Of a stretch of DNA of 64,000 nucleotides, positions 8,195-16,208 are shown piece after piece. This stretch comes from Burkholderia gladioli (GTDB taxonomy: Bacteria > Pseudomonadota > Gammaproteobacteria > Burkholderiales > Burkholderiaceae). The position numbers were made by a program, and so were the translations under genes. The stretch is taken from contig NZ_CP009323.1 of NCBI RefSeq assembly GCF_000959725.1, positions 186,001 to 250,000 on the forward strand, read 5' to 3'. Numbering within the stretch: the stretch's first letter is position 1; each line of letters starts with the position of its first letter. Below the pieces are notes generated by a model, which saw only the letters and a program-made list of their open reading frames with translations, ran no database searches and was not told the origin of the DNA.

Positions 8195-9289
8195 GTGAAG
8201 TGCAAAATCATTCAAGTCGGCAAGCGCCGCGACGGTGGTTATCGCTACTGGTGTGTCGCACATCATGCAAATGCGACCGCGAAATATGGCCTGCCGGCGC
8301 CTATGTGCGTTGCCGCAAATGATCGCCCCATCCCTAAATCCGCCACGTTGGACCTTGATCTATCACATTTCCCCGGGGGGGTCGCTCTATGGGGATCCGT
8401 CCCGGCCGTCTATGACACGACACGCTGTCCGACCGATCGAGGTATTCATGTGCATGCCAGACGTACACAAGGCGACATGAAGGAAATCGACTGGACCTAC
8501 CGAAAGCTGCGCCTACGACTTGCCACCGACCTCATATCGGAGGAGTGGCTTGAAGTTGACGAGGTCGACGCTATTAACTACATGATCTCCAGCGTATTTG
8601 CTTTTACTACCCGCCTCATCTTGTGCACGCACTGTGGCTTTGCGCATTTGGACAGGGACTGGTTCGCGGTCCATCCCCATCGCCGCCACCAATGTCATGG
8701 GTGCGGCTTCCAGTTCCCCGATGCAGTCACCGGGATTGGCAATCCCTTGTCCGCACTAAATCGAGCATTCGAAGTCCAGAAGCGGCGATCAGTGAAGGCG
8801 CCACGAACAATTAGCGTCCGCCAACGCGATTATGCCGGCGGGATACAAATATGGGGATCGAACCCAGCGATTGTATGGACTTCCCCCCATCCAGAAGAGA
8901 CCGGCATACACCTACATTGCTTTGCAAAATCCGGAGATGACTTTCCAGTCATCGACAACACCTACGCTAAGGTAATCATTGACGGGATCATTGTGGATGC
9001 TGAGAACGTACGCTATTTTATGGCACAGAAAGCGATGCCGCACCTTGAGGGACGCGTTCTCGCATTGAACTGTCCGCATTGCCGGACACCACACTTTGAC
9101 ACATCGGAACTCGCGTACACACCCCATCTCAACCATGAGTGCGCATCGTGCGGAAAGTGGTTTCAAGCCGCCACGCGTACCAGGAAGACGATTGGAAATC
9201 CATTTGCTGCCGTGAGGTTGTCTCTGTCGGAGACATCCCCGAATCCCCTTCGCAACGATCCCTTAGGACTAAGGCCAGAAACAATATGA
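8195..9289 (+). CDS. Unknown protein with two tandem zinc-ribbon modules
   Basis: 364 residues from GTG 8195, which has AGAGG seven bases upstream; GTG 8159 and ATG 8180 are weaker. The protein is an internal duplication. Each unit has GG(V/I)xxWGSxPA(V/I), then GIH(V/L)H, then a D-x-TY segment. It ends with a ribbon of two CxxC pairs (CTHC...CHGC and CPHC...CASC) followed by IGNP(L/F)(S/A)A. No catalytic motif and no family I recognise. No membrane segments. It stands alone on the + strand, facing the PIN cassette, between leader copy C and the prophage. A nucleic-acid-binding role is only a guess from the ribbons. Confidence 0.7.
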   Translation: MKCKIIQVGKRRDGGYRYWCVAHHANATAKYGLPAPMCVAANDRPIPKSATLDLDLSHFPGGVALWGSVPAVYDTTRCPTDRGIHVHARRTQGDMKEIDWTYRKLRLRLATDLISEEWLEVDEVDAINYMISSVFAFTTRLILCTHCGFAHLDRDWFAVHPHRRHQCHGCGFQFPDAVTGIGNPLSALNRAFEVQKRRSVKAPRTISVRQRDYAGGIQIWGSNPAIVWTSPHPEETGIHLHCFAKSGDDFPVIDNTYAKVIIDGIIVDAENVRYFMAQKAMPHLEGRVLALNCPHCRTPHFDTSELAYTPHLNHECASCGKWFQAATRTRKTIGNPFAAVRLSLSETSPNPLRNDPLGLRPETI

Positions 9290-9297
9290 TCGAGCCT

Positions 9298-9777
9298 TCA
9301 GAAGTAATCTGCGGACAAATCAGGCAGATATCCACCACGATCACGCATCAATTGATAGGCGATATATGCTGCTTCACGATTCAAGATGTTTGCCTCGACC
9401 GCCATCCTGAGTAGCCCAATACTGCCGCGTACCTGTCCAGTTCCCAATACCTTCTTTGCGGCAGATCGAGCAGCCAGATCATCACACGCTAAGACGCAGC
9501 CCATCTGCTCGGCCGCCAAAATACACTCCGTCTCGCCGGCGCCAAGCCCTAGCCTCTCCTGCGCAGCACGAAATGTTCGTATCGAGATTAGGTCATCATC
9601 CACGACGCCGAGAATGCCGTCCGAAATCACAGTATCGACTGCACCGACAACTGACTTCGACTCACTACGGACAACGCTGCTCACAAGGAAGTGCGCGCCC
9701 GGCAAACTCAGGACAACGTTCAACACCCCACCGTTCGCGAGATTAATCAATGTGGACGCGTCCAATATGATTATCAC
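9298..9777 (-). CDS. PIN-domain protein (DUF3368-like), toxin-like
   Basis: 159 residues. Starts MIIILDASTLINLA with the first PIN Asp. Later come GAGETECILAAEQ (central acidic residues) and VLACDDLAARSAAKKVLG (third Asp position). RGSIGLLRMAVEANI at the C-terminal side is typical of the DUF3368 subgroup. PIN proteins are Mg-dependent RNases and often toxins. Its start overlaps the stop of the XRE-ImmA gene by ATGA, so the two are made together, and the upstream protein is the obvious antitoxin candidate. Confidence 0.8.
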   Translation of the reverse strand: MIIILDASTLINLANGGVLNVVLSLPGAHFLVSSVVRSESKSVVGAVDTVISDGILGVVDDDLISIRTFRAAQERLGLGAGETECILAAEQMGCVLACDDLAARSAAKKVLGTGQVRGSIGLLRMAVEANILNREAAYIAYQLMRDRGGYLPDLSADYF

Positions 9778-10898
9778 TCGGGGGCACTCGCATTGACAGC
9801 AAACAGTGTTGATGCGGGTACGTTGAGCAATTCAGCGGCGCGCCCAAGCGAAAGAGTACCAGCTCTTATCCGGCGTCCAGCAGCCTCAAGCAAACTTTGA
9901 GACGTGGAGATCTCGGAGTCCTCTCGTGCAGCAAGCCCCAAACTGCCAGCGCGCCGTTCCGGATTACCAAACGCATCGACAAGTTTCTGATACAGCGCGC
10001 GTGCCCCGTGCGGAGGCAAAAAATCCAACTGCTCACATCGACGTGCCGCAACCTCAAAGCTCACACCATAGAATCGCGCGAGCGACAGGATTTCCACATC
10101 ACCTAGCGGCCCACTCGCACCGAAGCTCTCGCGAATAGTAGACAATGCCTGCAACACGCCGTGTCGAGGCAGCACTAGACTGGATGCAAATGCATCTGCA
10201 AACCGCTCCTCCGCGCGGCGAGGAGCGTGGTCGATATTACCGACGTCTCGCTCCCCATCAAGATTGACATAGCCAGTATCTCGACGCGAATGATGTGCTA
10301 CGAGGTGTCCGAGTTCGTGGGCAATGGTGAAAAACATCCGCGGCTTGAACGTCCTGGCGCCCACAATGATGAATGCATAGCCATCGACAATTGCGGATAC
10401 ACCCTCGATATTCGCGTCTCGAGCATACAGCACGTACACCTTCAAGCTCTCTAAGACGCTTGGTAACGTGAGAAAAGGCTCCGTGTCACCAAGACCGGCA
10501 AACTCACTGCGAAACAGAACAGCAAAGCGTTCAGCGGAGTCCAGCGAGACATGCATTCCGCGAAACGTTTCTAACCACCCCGTATTCACGGGAAGATCTC
10601 TCGCAATCGACAAAGCGTCTTGAATTTGGGCCGCCAGTATCTCAACCGACGACGATAGATCCGTGGCCCGCTGCCCGATGGTCTGCCGGAACAATAATTT
10701 GATGGGGTCCGCAGTGCCTTCTTCTATGACCGCTGAAATCGGCACTCGTAACGCCTTTGCAATTCGACGCATTTCGCCCAAAGACGCATCGGCTCCGCCC
10801 GCTACGTCATGTAGTCGTGCAGTAGAAATGCCGGCGCTCTCAGCAACCGTCTCCCAACTCAGATGCCGACTGCGAAGGTGCTCTGCGATGTTGAGCAC
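9774..10898 (-). CDS. XRE-HTH / ImmA-IrrE metallopeptidase fusion
   Basis: 374 residues, GTG start at 10898 sharing one base with the stop of the upstream gene. Residues about 1-60 form an XRE helix-turn-helix (SWETVAESAGISTARLHDV). A zinc metallopeptidase domain has HELGH at 194-198 and further His/Glu downstream (RRAEERFADAFASSLV). A second short helix-turn-helix-like stretch sits at the end (LSLGRAAELLNVPASTLF). Proteins of this COG2856 type pair with toxins and can act as antitoxin and regulator, or cleave a repressor as ImmA does in ICEBs1. Middle gene of a three-gene operon. Confidence 0.8.
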   Translation of the reverse strand: MLNIAEHLRSRHLSWETVAESAGISTARLHDVAGGADASLGEMRRIAKALRVPISAVIEEGTADPIKLLFRQTIGQRATDLSSSVEILAAQIQDALSIARDLPVNTGWLETFRGMHVSLDSAERFAVLFRSEFAGLGDTEPFLTLPSVLESLKVYVLYARDANIEGVSAIVDGYAFIIVGARTFKPRMFFTIAHELGHLVAHHSRRDTGYVNLDGERDVGNIDHAPRRAEERFADAFASSLVLPRHGVLQALSTIRESFGASGPLGDVEILSLARFYGVSFEVAARRCEQLDFLPPHGARALYQKLVDAFGNPERRAGSLGLAAREDSEISTSQSLLEAAGRRIRAGTLSLGRAAELLNVPASTLFAVNASAPE

Positions 10899-11479
10899 TA
10901 TCGGACCTCGCTTTTCAGTTCCAGCAAAGCGCTGCGAAGCCGGTCGGCTTGCGCGTCGGATAGCTTCCGCATCCGGCCAACAATTTCTCGAACACTCCGT
11001 GCGTGGGGCCGATCGAATATCTCCGCCAAGATTCTCAGCGAATGCTCGCGCCCCAACGCTACCTCTTCCGTAGTCTCCAGAACCACGGGGTTGGTCCCAA
11101 TGAGATAGTGGCGAATCCGGCGGTCGAAGTTAGTATGGGCGTCACGGGGATCGTGCTCACCATCTGCCGTCACGATAATGTTACCTTGGCGCCGGCCGCT
11201 ATCATCAAACTTCAACCGGTTCTCCGGAAATTGCTCATATGCCGCGAGTTGGCTTTCCAACTTGCTGTCAACCTCAAAACCGCCAACGACATATTGTTTG
11301 ACCGGCTTCCCCATGCTCCCGCTTATCACGAATATCTCCCCGCCTAGTTGGACAAGGCGCCGCAAGTCCGGTCGACACGTTCCCATCGTCGGACGTACAC
11401 CCGCTCGCAAAATCGGGTCAGTCAATGGATGGCCCATTCCAGGGTCGGATCCTGGTGAAACAAAGATATAGCCAGACAT
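10898..11479 (-). CDS. Nmad2-like protein (nucleotide-modification associated), tentative
   Basis: 193 residues from ATG 11479 with GGAGGT five bases upstream. Starts MSGYIFVSPGSDPGMGHPL, then GTCRPDLRRLVQLGGEIFVISG and KQYVVGGFEV. This resembles the Nmad2 group of proteins linked by context to modified-DNA systems. A C-terminal helical part (HSLRILAEIF onward) leads into the XRE-ImmA gene. No catalytic residues can be named. It is first in the operon, followed by XRE-ImmA and PIN genes with no gaps. Assignment is from memory of the family pattern and should be treated as a hypothesis. Confidence 0.5.
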   Translation of the reverse strand: MSGYIFVSPGSDPGMGHPLTDPILRAGVRPTMGTCRPDLRRLVQLGGEIFVISGSMGKPVKQYVVGGFEVDSKLESQLAAYEQFPENRLKFDDSGRRQGNIIVTADGEHDPRDAHTNFDRRIRHYLIGTNPVVLETTEEVALGREHSLRILAEIFDRPHARSVREIVGRMRKLSDAQADRLRSALLELKSEVR

Positions 11480-11744
11480 AATGACCTCCACTGAGGTTCG
11501 GCACCTGCATTTTCATACAGCACTACGTATCCACAAGCAAGGCCTTCAAACAACAATCTCTGATATAAACACTAACTTTCCCGGCGAAACCACTGGCTCT
11601 CGTTCAATTTGCTCATCTGGTGGCGGACATCCCCGATCAGTTATCATCAGCTCAAGCTCAGAATGTGTCTTCATCTCAGTAGTAGGCGAGAGTTGATCAT
11701 ATCTCCGCGCCAGAATCTATGATGACCTAGCCTTCCAAGCTCAA
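11480..11744. other. Probable promoter region of the PIN cassette and left edge of the prophage
   Basis: 265 bases with no gene seen. The leftward cassette must be transcribed from here. The first dispersed AAAG-type palindrome is to the right, and none was seen between 8,127 and 12,729, so the prophage proper probably begins in or just after this stretch. Confidence 0.4.
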
Positions 11745-11963
11745 TTGCAAAGGCAGGTTGAACGCTTCTGTTCGTCAGGGACAGAAGCGGACATCCGCTG
11801 GGGCGGCCTAACAGACTGGTGGGTGGCAGGTTCGTACGATGACTTACTCATCACGAACCCGACGACATTCGATCGCCTCGCCGAATATCTCAGGAAGAAC
11901 GGCGCCAACCTGCCGGTGCCGGGTTCGACGTTGAAGGCATATGGGACGGTTGACGTAAAATGA
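11745..11963 (+). CDS. Small unknown protein, possibly 5'-truncated
   Basis: The frame is open from 11697 to a stop at 11963 and the only in-frame start seen is TTG 11745, giving about 72 residues (QVERFCSSGTEADIR, then TDWWVAGSYDD). Its stop overlaps the ATG of the next gene by ATGA, which supports real translation. The missing ATG and position at the prophage border suggest the 5' end was lost. Function unknown. Confidence 0.45.
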   Translation: MQRQVERFCSSGTEADIRWGGLTDWWVAGSYDDLLITNPTTFDRLAEYLRKNGANLPVPGSTLKAYGTVDVK

Positions 11964-12247
11964 AGAAGATCGGACTGCTAGCACTGAGCGTCGCTGTCAC
12001 GCTGGCCGGGGGGTGGATGCTCGGAACGCTCACCATCAGCCAAACTGGGAACATGCCAGAGTGGATGAACCACGCGCTGCGCGTGCTGCTGCACATAACC
12101 GGCCGCGAAGACTTTGCGAACCCTGATGACCTGCCGGCGCTCGGCATGCTGGCCATACTGATCGCGTCAATCATCATTTGCGGCCTGCTCGTCTGGATCG
12201 CGAACGTCGCAATCTGCCGCGCTCGAACCCGTCGAGCCCAGGCGTAA
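11960..12247 (+). CDS. Small protein with two membrane segments
   Basis: 95 residues. The first hydrophobic segment is residues about 3-25 (IGLLALSVAVTLAGGW), the second about 66-88 (MLAILIASIIICGLLVWIA), with a basic C-terminus. It overlaps the upstream gene by four bases and ends 38 bp from the convergent methylase gene. Could be a superinfection or lysogenic-conversion protein, but nothing in the sequence proves it. Confidence 0.55.
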   Translation: MKKIGLLALSVAVTLAGGWMLGTLTISQTGNMPEWMNHALRVLLHITGREDFANPDDLPALGMLAILIASIIICGLLVWIANVAICRARTRRAQA

Positions 12248-12285
12248 CGACATCGCGCGAGCGGGCTGCCCGCTCGCGCCACGCT

Positions 12286-13071
12286 TTAGAACAACCCAGC
12301 CGGCTCGGCGCCGACATCCCAGCTCGAAATGATCACCTCATGGCGGCTCGCGGCCTCCAGGCCCACTGTGTACTGGATCGGCACCGTCTCGATATGGAAT
12401 CCGTCGAACACCTGCCGGATCTCCGGGTGATCATTCAGGCTCACGATCGCCCGGCCCTTGAGCGTCCGTAGGCGCTCGGCCATCCTCTCGTATTGCTCGA
12501 ACGGAAACGCAACGCCATAACCGGCGGTGTCGAGATACGGCGGATCCAAGTAGAACAGCGTATGCGGACGATCGTATCGATCGATGCACTCGGCCCAATC
12601 CAGGCGCTCGATAAACGCGCTGGCGAGCCGCAGATGCGCTGCTGACAGATCCTCCTCCAGCCGAAGCAGGTTCAGGCCGGGAGGAGCGAGCGTCTTCGTG
12701 CCGAACGTCTGCCCCTCCAACTTGCCGCCAAAGCAACTTTTCTGCAGGTAATAGAACCTCGCCGCGCGCTGGATATCGGTGAGACTTTCCGGGACCGTCT
12801 GCTTGAGCCATTCGAACACCTGCCGGCTCGTCAGCGCCCATTTGAACTGGCGTACAAACTCCTCCAGATGGTGCTGCACCACCCGATACAGGTTGATCAG
12901 TTCCCCGTTGATGTCGTTGATCACCTCGACCTTGGCCGGCGGCCGAAGGAAGTACAACGCCGCCCCGCCCGCGAACACCTCGACGTAGCACTCGTGCGCA
13001 GGGAAACGGGGAATCAGGATGTCTGCCAGACGGCGCTTGCCGCCGAGCCAGGGAATGATGGGTTCCGCCAT
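12286..13071 (-). CDS. D12-class DNA adenine N6-methyltransferase (Dam-like)
   Basis: 261 residues. Motif I-type start IPWLGGKRRL, SAM-binding FAGGAALYF, and the catalytic DPPY in LFYLDPPYLDTAGYG. This is the D12/Dam class that methylates adenine, often GATC. The target is not known. It is the last gene of the leftward late region, beyond the lysis cassette, a place where temperate phages carry accessory genes. One copy of the dispersed palindrome (12,730-12,740) lies inside it. The methylase may protect phage DNA from restriction or alter host gene regulation. Confidence 0.9.
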   Translation of the reverse strand: MAEPIIPWLGGKRRLADILIPRFPAHECYVEVFAGGAALYFLRPPAKVEVINDINGELINLYRVVQHHLEEFVRQFKWALTSRQVFEWLKQTVPESLTDIQRAARFYYLQKSCFGGKLEGQTFGTKTLAPPGLNLLRLEEDLSAAHLRLASAFIERLDWAECIDRYDRPHTLFYLDPPYLDTAGYGVAFPFEQYERMAERLRTLKGRAIVSLNDHPEIRQVFDGFHIETVPIQYTVGLEAASRHEVIISSWDVGAEPAGLF

Positions 13072-13164
13072 GGTGAAAGCCTTTTTTAAACTTGGTGTAG
13101 AATCCGGCCCGCCTACCGGTAGGTAACAGGGCCTTGGCTAATTCACTGGCACTCTCAGTGGAAA

Positions 13165-13204
13165 GGCGGCCGGCCGACGTGTTCCACCACGTCAACCGGC
13201 CGCC
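13165..13204 (-). terminator. Large GC hairpin after the lysis cassette
   Basis: Long imperfect stem, GGCGGCCGGC...CCGGCCGCC, with an inner GACGTG/CACGTC stem. Read on the minus strand it is followed by TTTCC. It sits between the holin-like gene and the methylase gene. Probably ends or attenuates late transcription; the T-tract is short. Confidence 0.5.
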
Positions 13205-13231
13205 CTGTTCTTCCTCAGCGCTTACGCGCGA

Positions 13232-13855
13232 TCAAAGTGACTTTTCCGCCTCCCCTCCTCGCACCACGTCCGCGCTGACGGTAATGTCCGGCGACACCGC
13301 GAAGCGCGTGATCTCCGCCGTCTGCTTATCCGCCCGCGACGACGAGCCGAAGAAATACTCCTTCGAGCCGATCACCATCGTGATCAGCACGCCGAGCAGC
13401 GTGTCGAGCGTGCTCTTCACGACATCGGGCATCCGGATCTCGCCGATCGCCAGATAGAACTCCAGCCCGATCACCACGAACAGCGCCACCGTGTACATGT
13501 AGGCCAGGTTGCGAGCCGTGTGATCGTGCTCGGACGCCGCATACTGCCGGGCGCTCGCGCGATCGTCGGCCGCGATCTTGTCGGCCTGCACTTGAATCCC
13601 AGCCAGATTCTCCGCATGCGCGAAGCCGGCCTGCCGCATCTTCAGCTCGAAGTCCGCGTCGGCCTGCTTGAGCGCGAGCAGTTGCTCGGGCGTCATCGAC
13701 TGGCCGGACAGCGCGGACGTCACCGCCTCGACCGACCCATCGCCCAGGCCCAGCCGGTCAGCGATCGCCGAGGCGGCCATGGCCGCGACGCCCGGCACGC
13801 CACCCGTCAATGCCGTGACGAGCCACGGCGCCACCGTTTTCAGAATGTCGAGCAT
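13232..13855 (-). CDS. Holin-like membrane protein (3TM GTA-holin type)
   Basis: 207 residues from ATG 13855. A hydrophobic N-terminal part (VAPWLVTALTGGVPGVAAMA) and two clear membrane segments near residues 125-150 (LAYMYTVALFVVIGLEFYLA) and 160-180 (LLGVLITMVIGSKEYFFG) flank a charged helical region. This matches holins of the gene-transfer-agent 3TM family. Its stop precedes one dispersed palindrome by zero bases (13,234-13,244 overlaps the last codons). Directly upstream is the endolysin gene (2 bp gap), supporting a lysis role. Confidence 0.7.
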   Translation of the reverse strand: MLDILKTVAPWLVTALTGGVPGVAAMAASAIADRLGLGDGSVEAVTSALSGQSMTPEQLLALKQADADFELKMRQAGFAHAENLAGIQVQADKIAADDRASARQYAASEHDHTARNLAYMYTVALFVVIGLEFYLAIGEIRMPDVVKSTLDTLLGVLITMVIGSKEYFFGSSSRADKQTAEITRFAVSPDITVSADVVRGGEAEKSL

Positions 13856-13857
13856 GC

Positions 13858-14424
13858 TCACACCCCCAGCGCACGGTTGAGTTGCCAGCCATACTCGAAC
13901 GCCTCGTTCTCCGGATGGCGCTCGGCCAGCTCGATGTAGAACACCGACTGCTGCGCGGCGATCATGCCGTACAGAACACGATGGCCATCCGCCCCCCGCT
14001 GCTGCAGGAACGCCTGCAGCGCCGCGAGGGTCATCGGGCCGATACCGCCGTCCGCCGCGATGTCCGGGAACGCCTTGCCGCCCTGGTTCAGCACGTTGAG
14101 CGCCCGCTGCATGAACTTCACTCCGGTTGCCGGCCCGGCATTCACGCCGATATCGAACAGCTTCTCCGCCAGCGTCGTCGAGATCGCGTCGATCTGGTCG
14201 AACTTCGGTCGCGACCAATAGCGCGACGCGTAGATCGCGACGGCCGTCGCGCGCGGCATATCCTTCATCGCGCCGAGGTAACCGTTTGCCCGCGCCTCGG
14301 CGGCCGTCACGCCCCACATCGTCCCCTCCAGCTTCCCGAGATACCAGTTCCCGCGATCGTTCGGATCGTTCGAGAAACCGCCTTCGCGCCCGATCAGCGC
14401 GTCGATCTTCGCCGTGACATTCAT
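13858..14424 (-). CDS. Endolysin, glycoside hydrolase 108 family
   Basis: 188 residues from ATG 14424. The N-terminus IDALIGREGGFSNDPNDRG has the EGG(Y/F) motif whose Glu is catalytic in GH108 muramidases. The second half (NVLNQGGKAFPDIAADGGIG) is the peptidoglycan-binding helix pair normally attached. It would cut the glycan strands of the cell wall at the end of the lytic cycle. No signal peptide, so export is expected through the holin. Start overlaps the upstream stop (ATGA). Confidence 0.9.
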   Translation of the reverse strand: MNVTAKIDALIGREGGFSNDPNDRGNWYLGKLEGTMWGVTAAEARANGYLGAMKDMPRATAVAIYASRYWSRPKFDQIDAISTTLAEKLFDIGVNAGPATGVKFMQRALNVLNQGGKAFPDIAADGGIGPMTLAALQAFLQQRGADGHRVLYGMIAAQQSVFYIELAERHPENEAFEYGWQLNRALGV

Positions 14425-14870
14425 GGCTTTCCCCCTCGGCCAATGGCCAGTTCCAGCGTTTCGATACGCTGCTGTTGCAGTCGATTGAGCACGTCCGCCT
14501 CGTTGACGTGCGTGAAGACCCAGACGATCGAGCCGACGACGAAGGCTTGCACCGCCCCGAGGCCGATGCCGAGCACCCAGACCGCGCCCGTCGCCCGGTT
14601 CCTCATCGCGTCGACCTTCCGGTCCACCTCGGCGATATCGCCGGCTTGGTCGAGGCGCGCACGCTCCTCGGCCTGCGACCGCGCCCACAGCAGCCCGACG
14701 TCCTCGCGCACCGATTCCGCGCGCACGCGCATCTCGGCAAATCCGCGATCGAGATCCGCGAACGGCTGCACCGATCGCTTGATGTCCTCGACGCTCGCCG
14801 CGACCGATCGCATCTGCTGCGTGAGCGTGGCGATCTGTACCGCCAGCCCCTCCTGCTTCTCGTCACCCAT
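14421..14870 (-). CDS. Coiled-coil protein with one membrane segment, lysis region
   Basis: 149 residues. Residues 10-75 are a long charged helix (MRSVAASVEDIKRSV and onward), then a membrane segment near 92-115 (AVWVLGIGLGAVQAFVVGSI) and a short tail. Located upstream of and coupled to the endolysin. The place suits a lysis accessory protein, but I see no Rz/Rz1-type spanin features (no lipobox, no embedded second frame checked). A decayed homologue is present at 1453-1600. Confidence 0.55.
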   Translation of the reverse strand: MGDEKQEGLAVQIATLTQQMRSVAASVEDIKRSVQPFADLDRGFAEMRVRAESVREDVGLLWARSQAEERARLDQAGDIAEVDRKVDAMRNRATGAVWVLGIGLGAVQAFVVGSIVWVFTHVNEADVLNRLQQQRIETLELAIGRGGKP

Positions 14871-14893
14871 CCCACCCCCGTTGAAAAAAGAAA

Positions 14894-14920
14894 GGCCGCT
14901 CCGGTTGCCCGTGAGCGGCC
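14894..14920 (-). terminator. Terminator-like hairpin between D and the lysis genes
   Basis: GGCCGCTC / GAGCGGCC stem with 11-base loop. On the minus strand it is followed by TTTCTTTTTT, a good intrinsic terminator. It lies inside the leftward late operon, so read-through would need antitermination or a separate promoter for the lysis genes. Confidence 0.75.
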
Positions 14921-14942
14921 TGCATCGTTCTCGTGTGGCGCG

Positions 14943-15992
14943 TTACGTCGGCGCCGGCACCACCAGATCGATTTTCTTGCCCGACTTCTTCTTGTGCCCG
15001 ACCTTCGCCTTGCCCTTGTTCCCTCCATTCAATGTCACCACCGTGATCCAGCCCCGCGAGGCGAACGTGTGCTCGACCGCCTCGATCAGAAACTCCCCGT
15101 CCACGCCTTCCTTGAATCCTTTCAGCGCGATCGTCTTTTCGGCAGACAGATCGGCCCGGCCGCGCATCGTGAGGCGGCTCGTCGACGTGTGCCGGTTGAG
15201 CGTTTCAAGCCTCGACGTGGCCGCCGCCTTCGCCGCCTGCGGACTGGCAAATGCATGGCGCTCGGTATGGACCGCGGACGCCCCTTGCGGCGCATCCGGA
15301 TTGGGAATCGTCAGGTCGATCTTCTTCCCCGTCTTGCGATCGTGGACCTTGGTGCGGACCGCTGCGAAGCTCGCGCGATCGGGAAAGTTGATGTCGTAGT
15401 CGAGCAGCAGCTCGGGCGTCAGGGTCACCACCGGCAACGGCTTGCCGCTCGCGCTCTTGCCGCCGCCTCGGGGCAGCACGATCAGCTTGCCGGCCTTGAC
15501 CGTCGCCGTCGCGCCATACTGCCGGGCGAGCCGCGTCACGAAATGCAGGTCGCTTTCGCCGAACTGGTCGACGCGAGGCACCACCACGTCGACGTCGCAC
15601 GCGGCTGACCACTTATTGCGTCGCGCGACATCGCCGACGATGTCGGCCAGCCGCACGTTCGACCAGCTCCCATACCGCTGCGTCTTCGACGTCGCCCGCA
15701 TGTTCGCCGGCTTGCCGCGAAACACCACGCTGGCCGGCGGCCCACGCAGCCCCACCTCGTCGACGGCATACTCGCCCAGCATCGACAGCCCTTGCCCCTC
15801 CCATCCCAGCGACACCTTGACCGTCGCGCCCTTGGGCGGGAATCGGATCCGGCCGTCGCGATCGTCGAGCGTGATCGTGCATTCGTCCGCATCCAGGCCA
15901 GGTTTGTCGACGGTCCGGATCTCCATCACCCGGTCCTGAATCACCTTCGTGACGTCGTCGCCGTTCGCGATAATTTGAAAGATCGCTTCCAT
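14943..15992 (-). CDS. D: Tail hub protein, P2 late control D family
   Basis: 349 residues, the length usual for P2 gpD. Contains the family pattern ECTITLDDRDGRI, then RATSKTQRYGSWSNVRLADIVGDVA and FGESDLHFVTRLARQYGA. C-terminus is Lys-rich (GHKKKSGKKIDL). GpD family proteins form the hub at the tip of contractile tails (like T4 gp27). Upstream gene X overlaps in function and lies 9 bp away. A broken copy of part of this gene is at about 1600-1735. Confidence 0.9.
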   Translation of the reverse strand: MEAIFQIIANGDDVTKVIQDRVMEIRTVDKPGLDADECTITLDDRDGRIRFPPKGATVKVSLGWEGQGLSMLGEYAVDEVGLRGPPASVVFRGKPANMRATSKTQRYGSWSNVRLADIVGDVARRNKWSAACDVDVVVPRVDQFGESDLHFVTRLARQYGATATVKAGKLIVLPRGGGKSASGKPLPVVTLTPELLLDYDINFPDRASFAAVRTKVHDRKTGKKIDLTIPNPDAPQGASAVHTERHAFASPQAAKAAATSRLETLNRHTSTSRLTMRGRADLSAEKTIALKGFKEGVDGEFLIEAVEHTFASRGWITVVTLNGGNKGKAKVGHKKKSGKKIDLVVPAPT

Positions 15993-16001
15993 CGTGCCTC
16001 G

Positions 16002-16208
16002 CTATGTCCAGAGCGACACGGTTTCGTCACGCGGCGCCTCGATATCCGGCATGACGATCTCGACGCCCGAGGCAAACGGCTGCGGCCTCGCGGCAAGGCC
16101 AGGGTTCGCCTCGTAGACCGCCTCGACCGTCCCCTGCAGTGTCCCGTACACCCGATAGCACAAGGTATCGAGCACGTCGCCCTCAGACGTTCTTAAAATC
16201 TTCGCCAT
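16002..16208 (-). CDS. X: Tail protein X
   Basis: 68 residues from ATG 16208 (MAKILRTSEGDVLDTLCYRVYG). LysM-like tail protein of the P2 gpX type that sits at the baseplate hub. Its first 26 bases overlap the end of gene U in another frame, a tight packing that is common at this spot. The gene ends 9 bases before the start of D. Confidence 0.85.
   Translation of the reverse strand: MAKILRTSEGDVLDTLCYRVYGTLQGTVEAVYEANPGLAARPQPFASGVEIVMPDIEAPRDETVSLWT

Noticed and set aside
13112..13123. CCTACCGGTAGG palindrome before the methylase as an integrase arm site
   Set aside because: Contains CCTACC, not ACCTACGC, and lies far from both ends. Probably a local regulatory dyad or chance.
13882..15399. 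A 505-codon rightward frame across the lysis and D genes
   Set aside because: Shadow of three real leftward genes with clear families. Composition is Arg/Ala/Pro noise.
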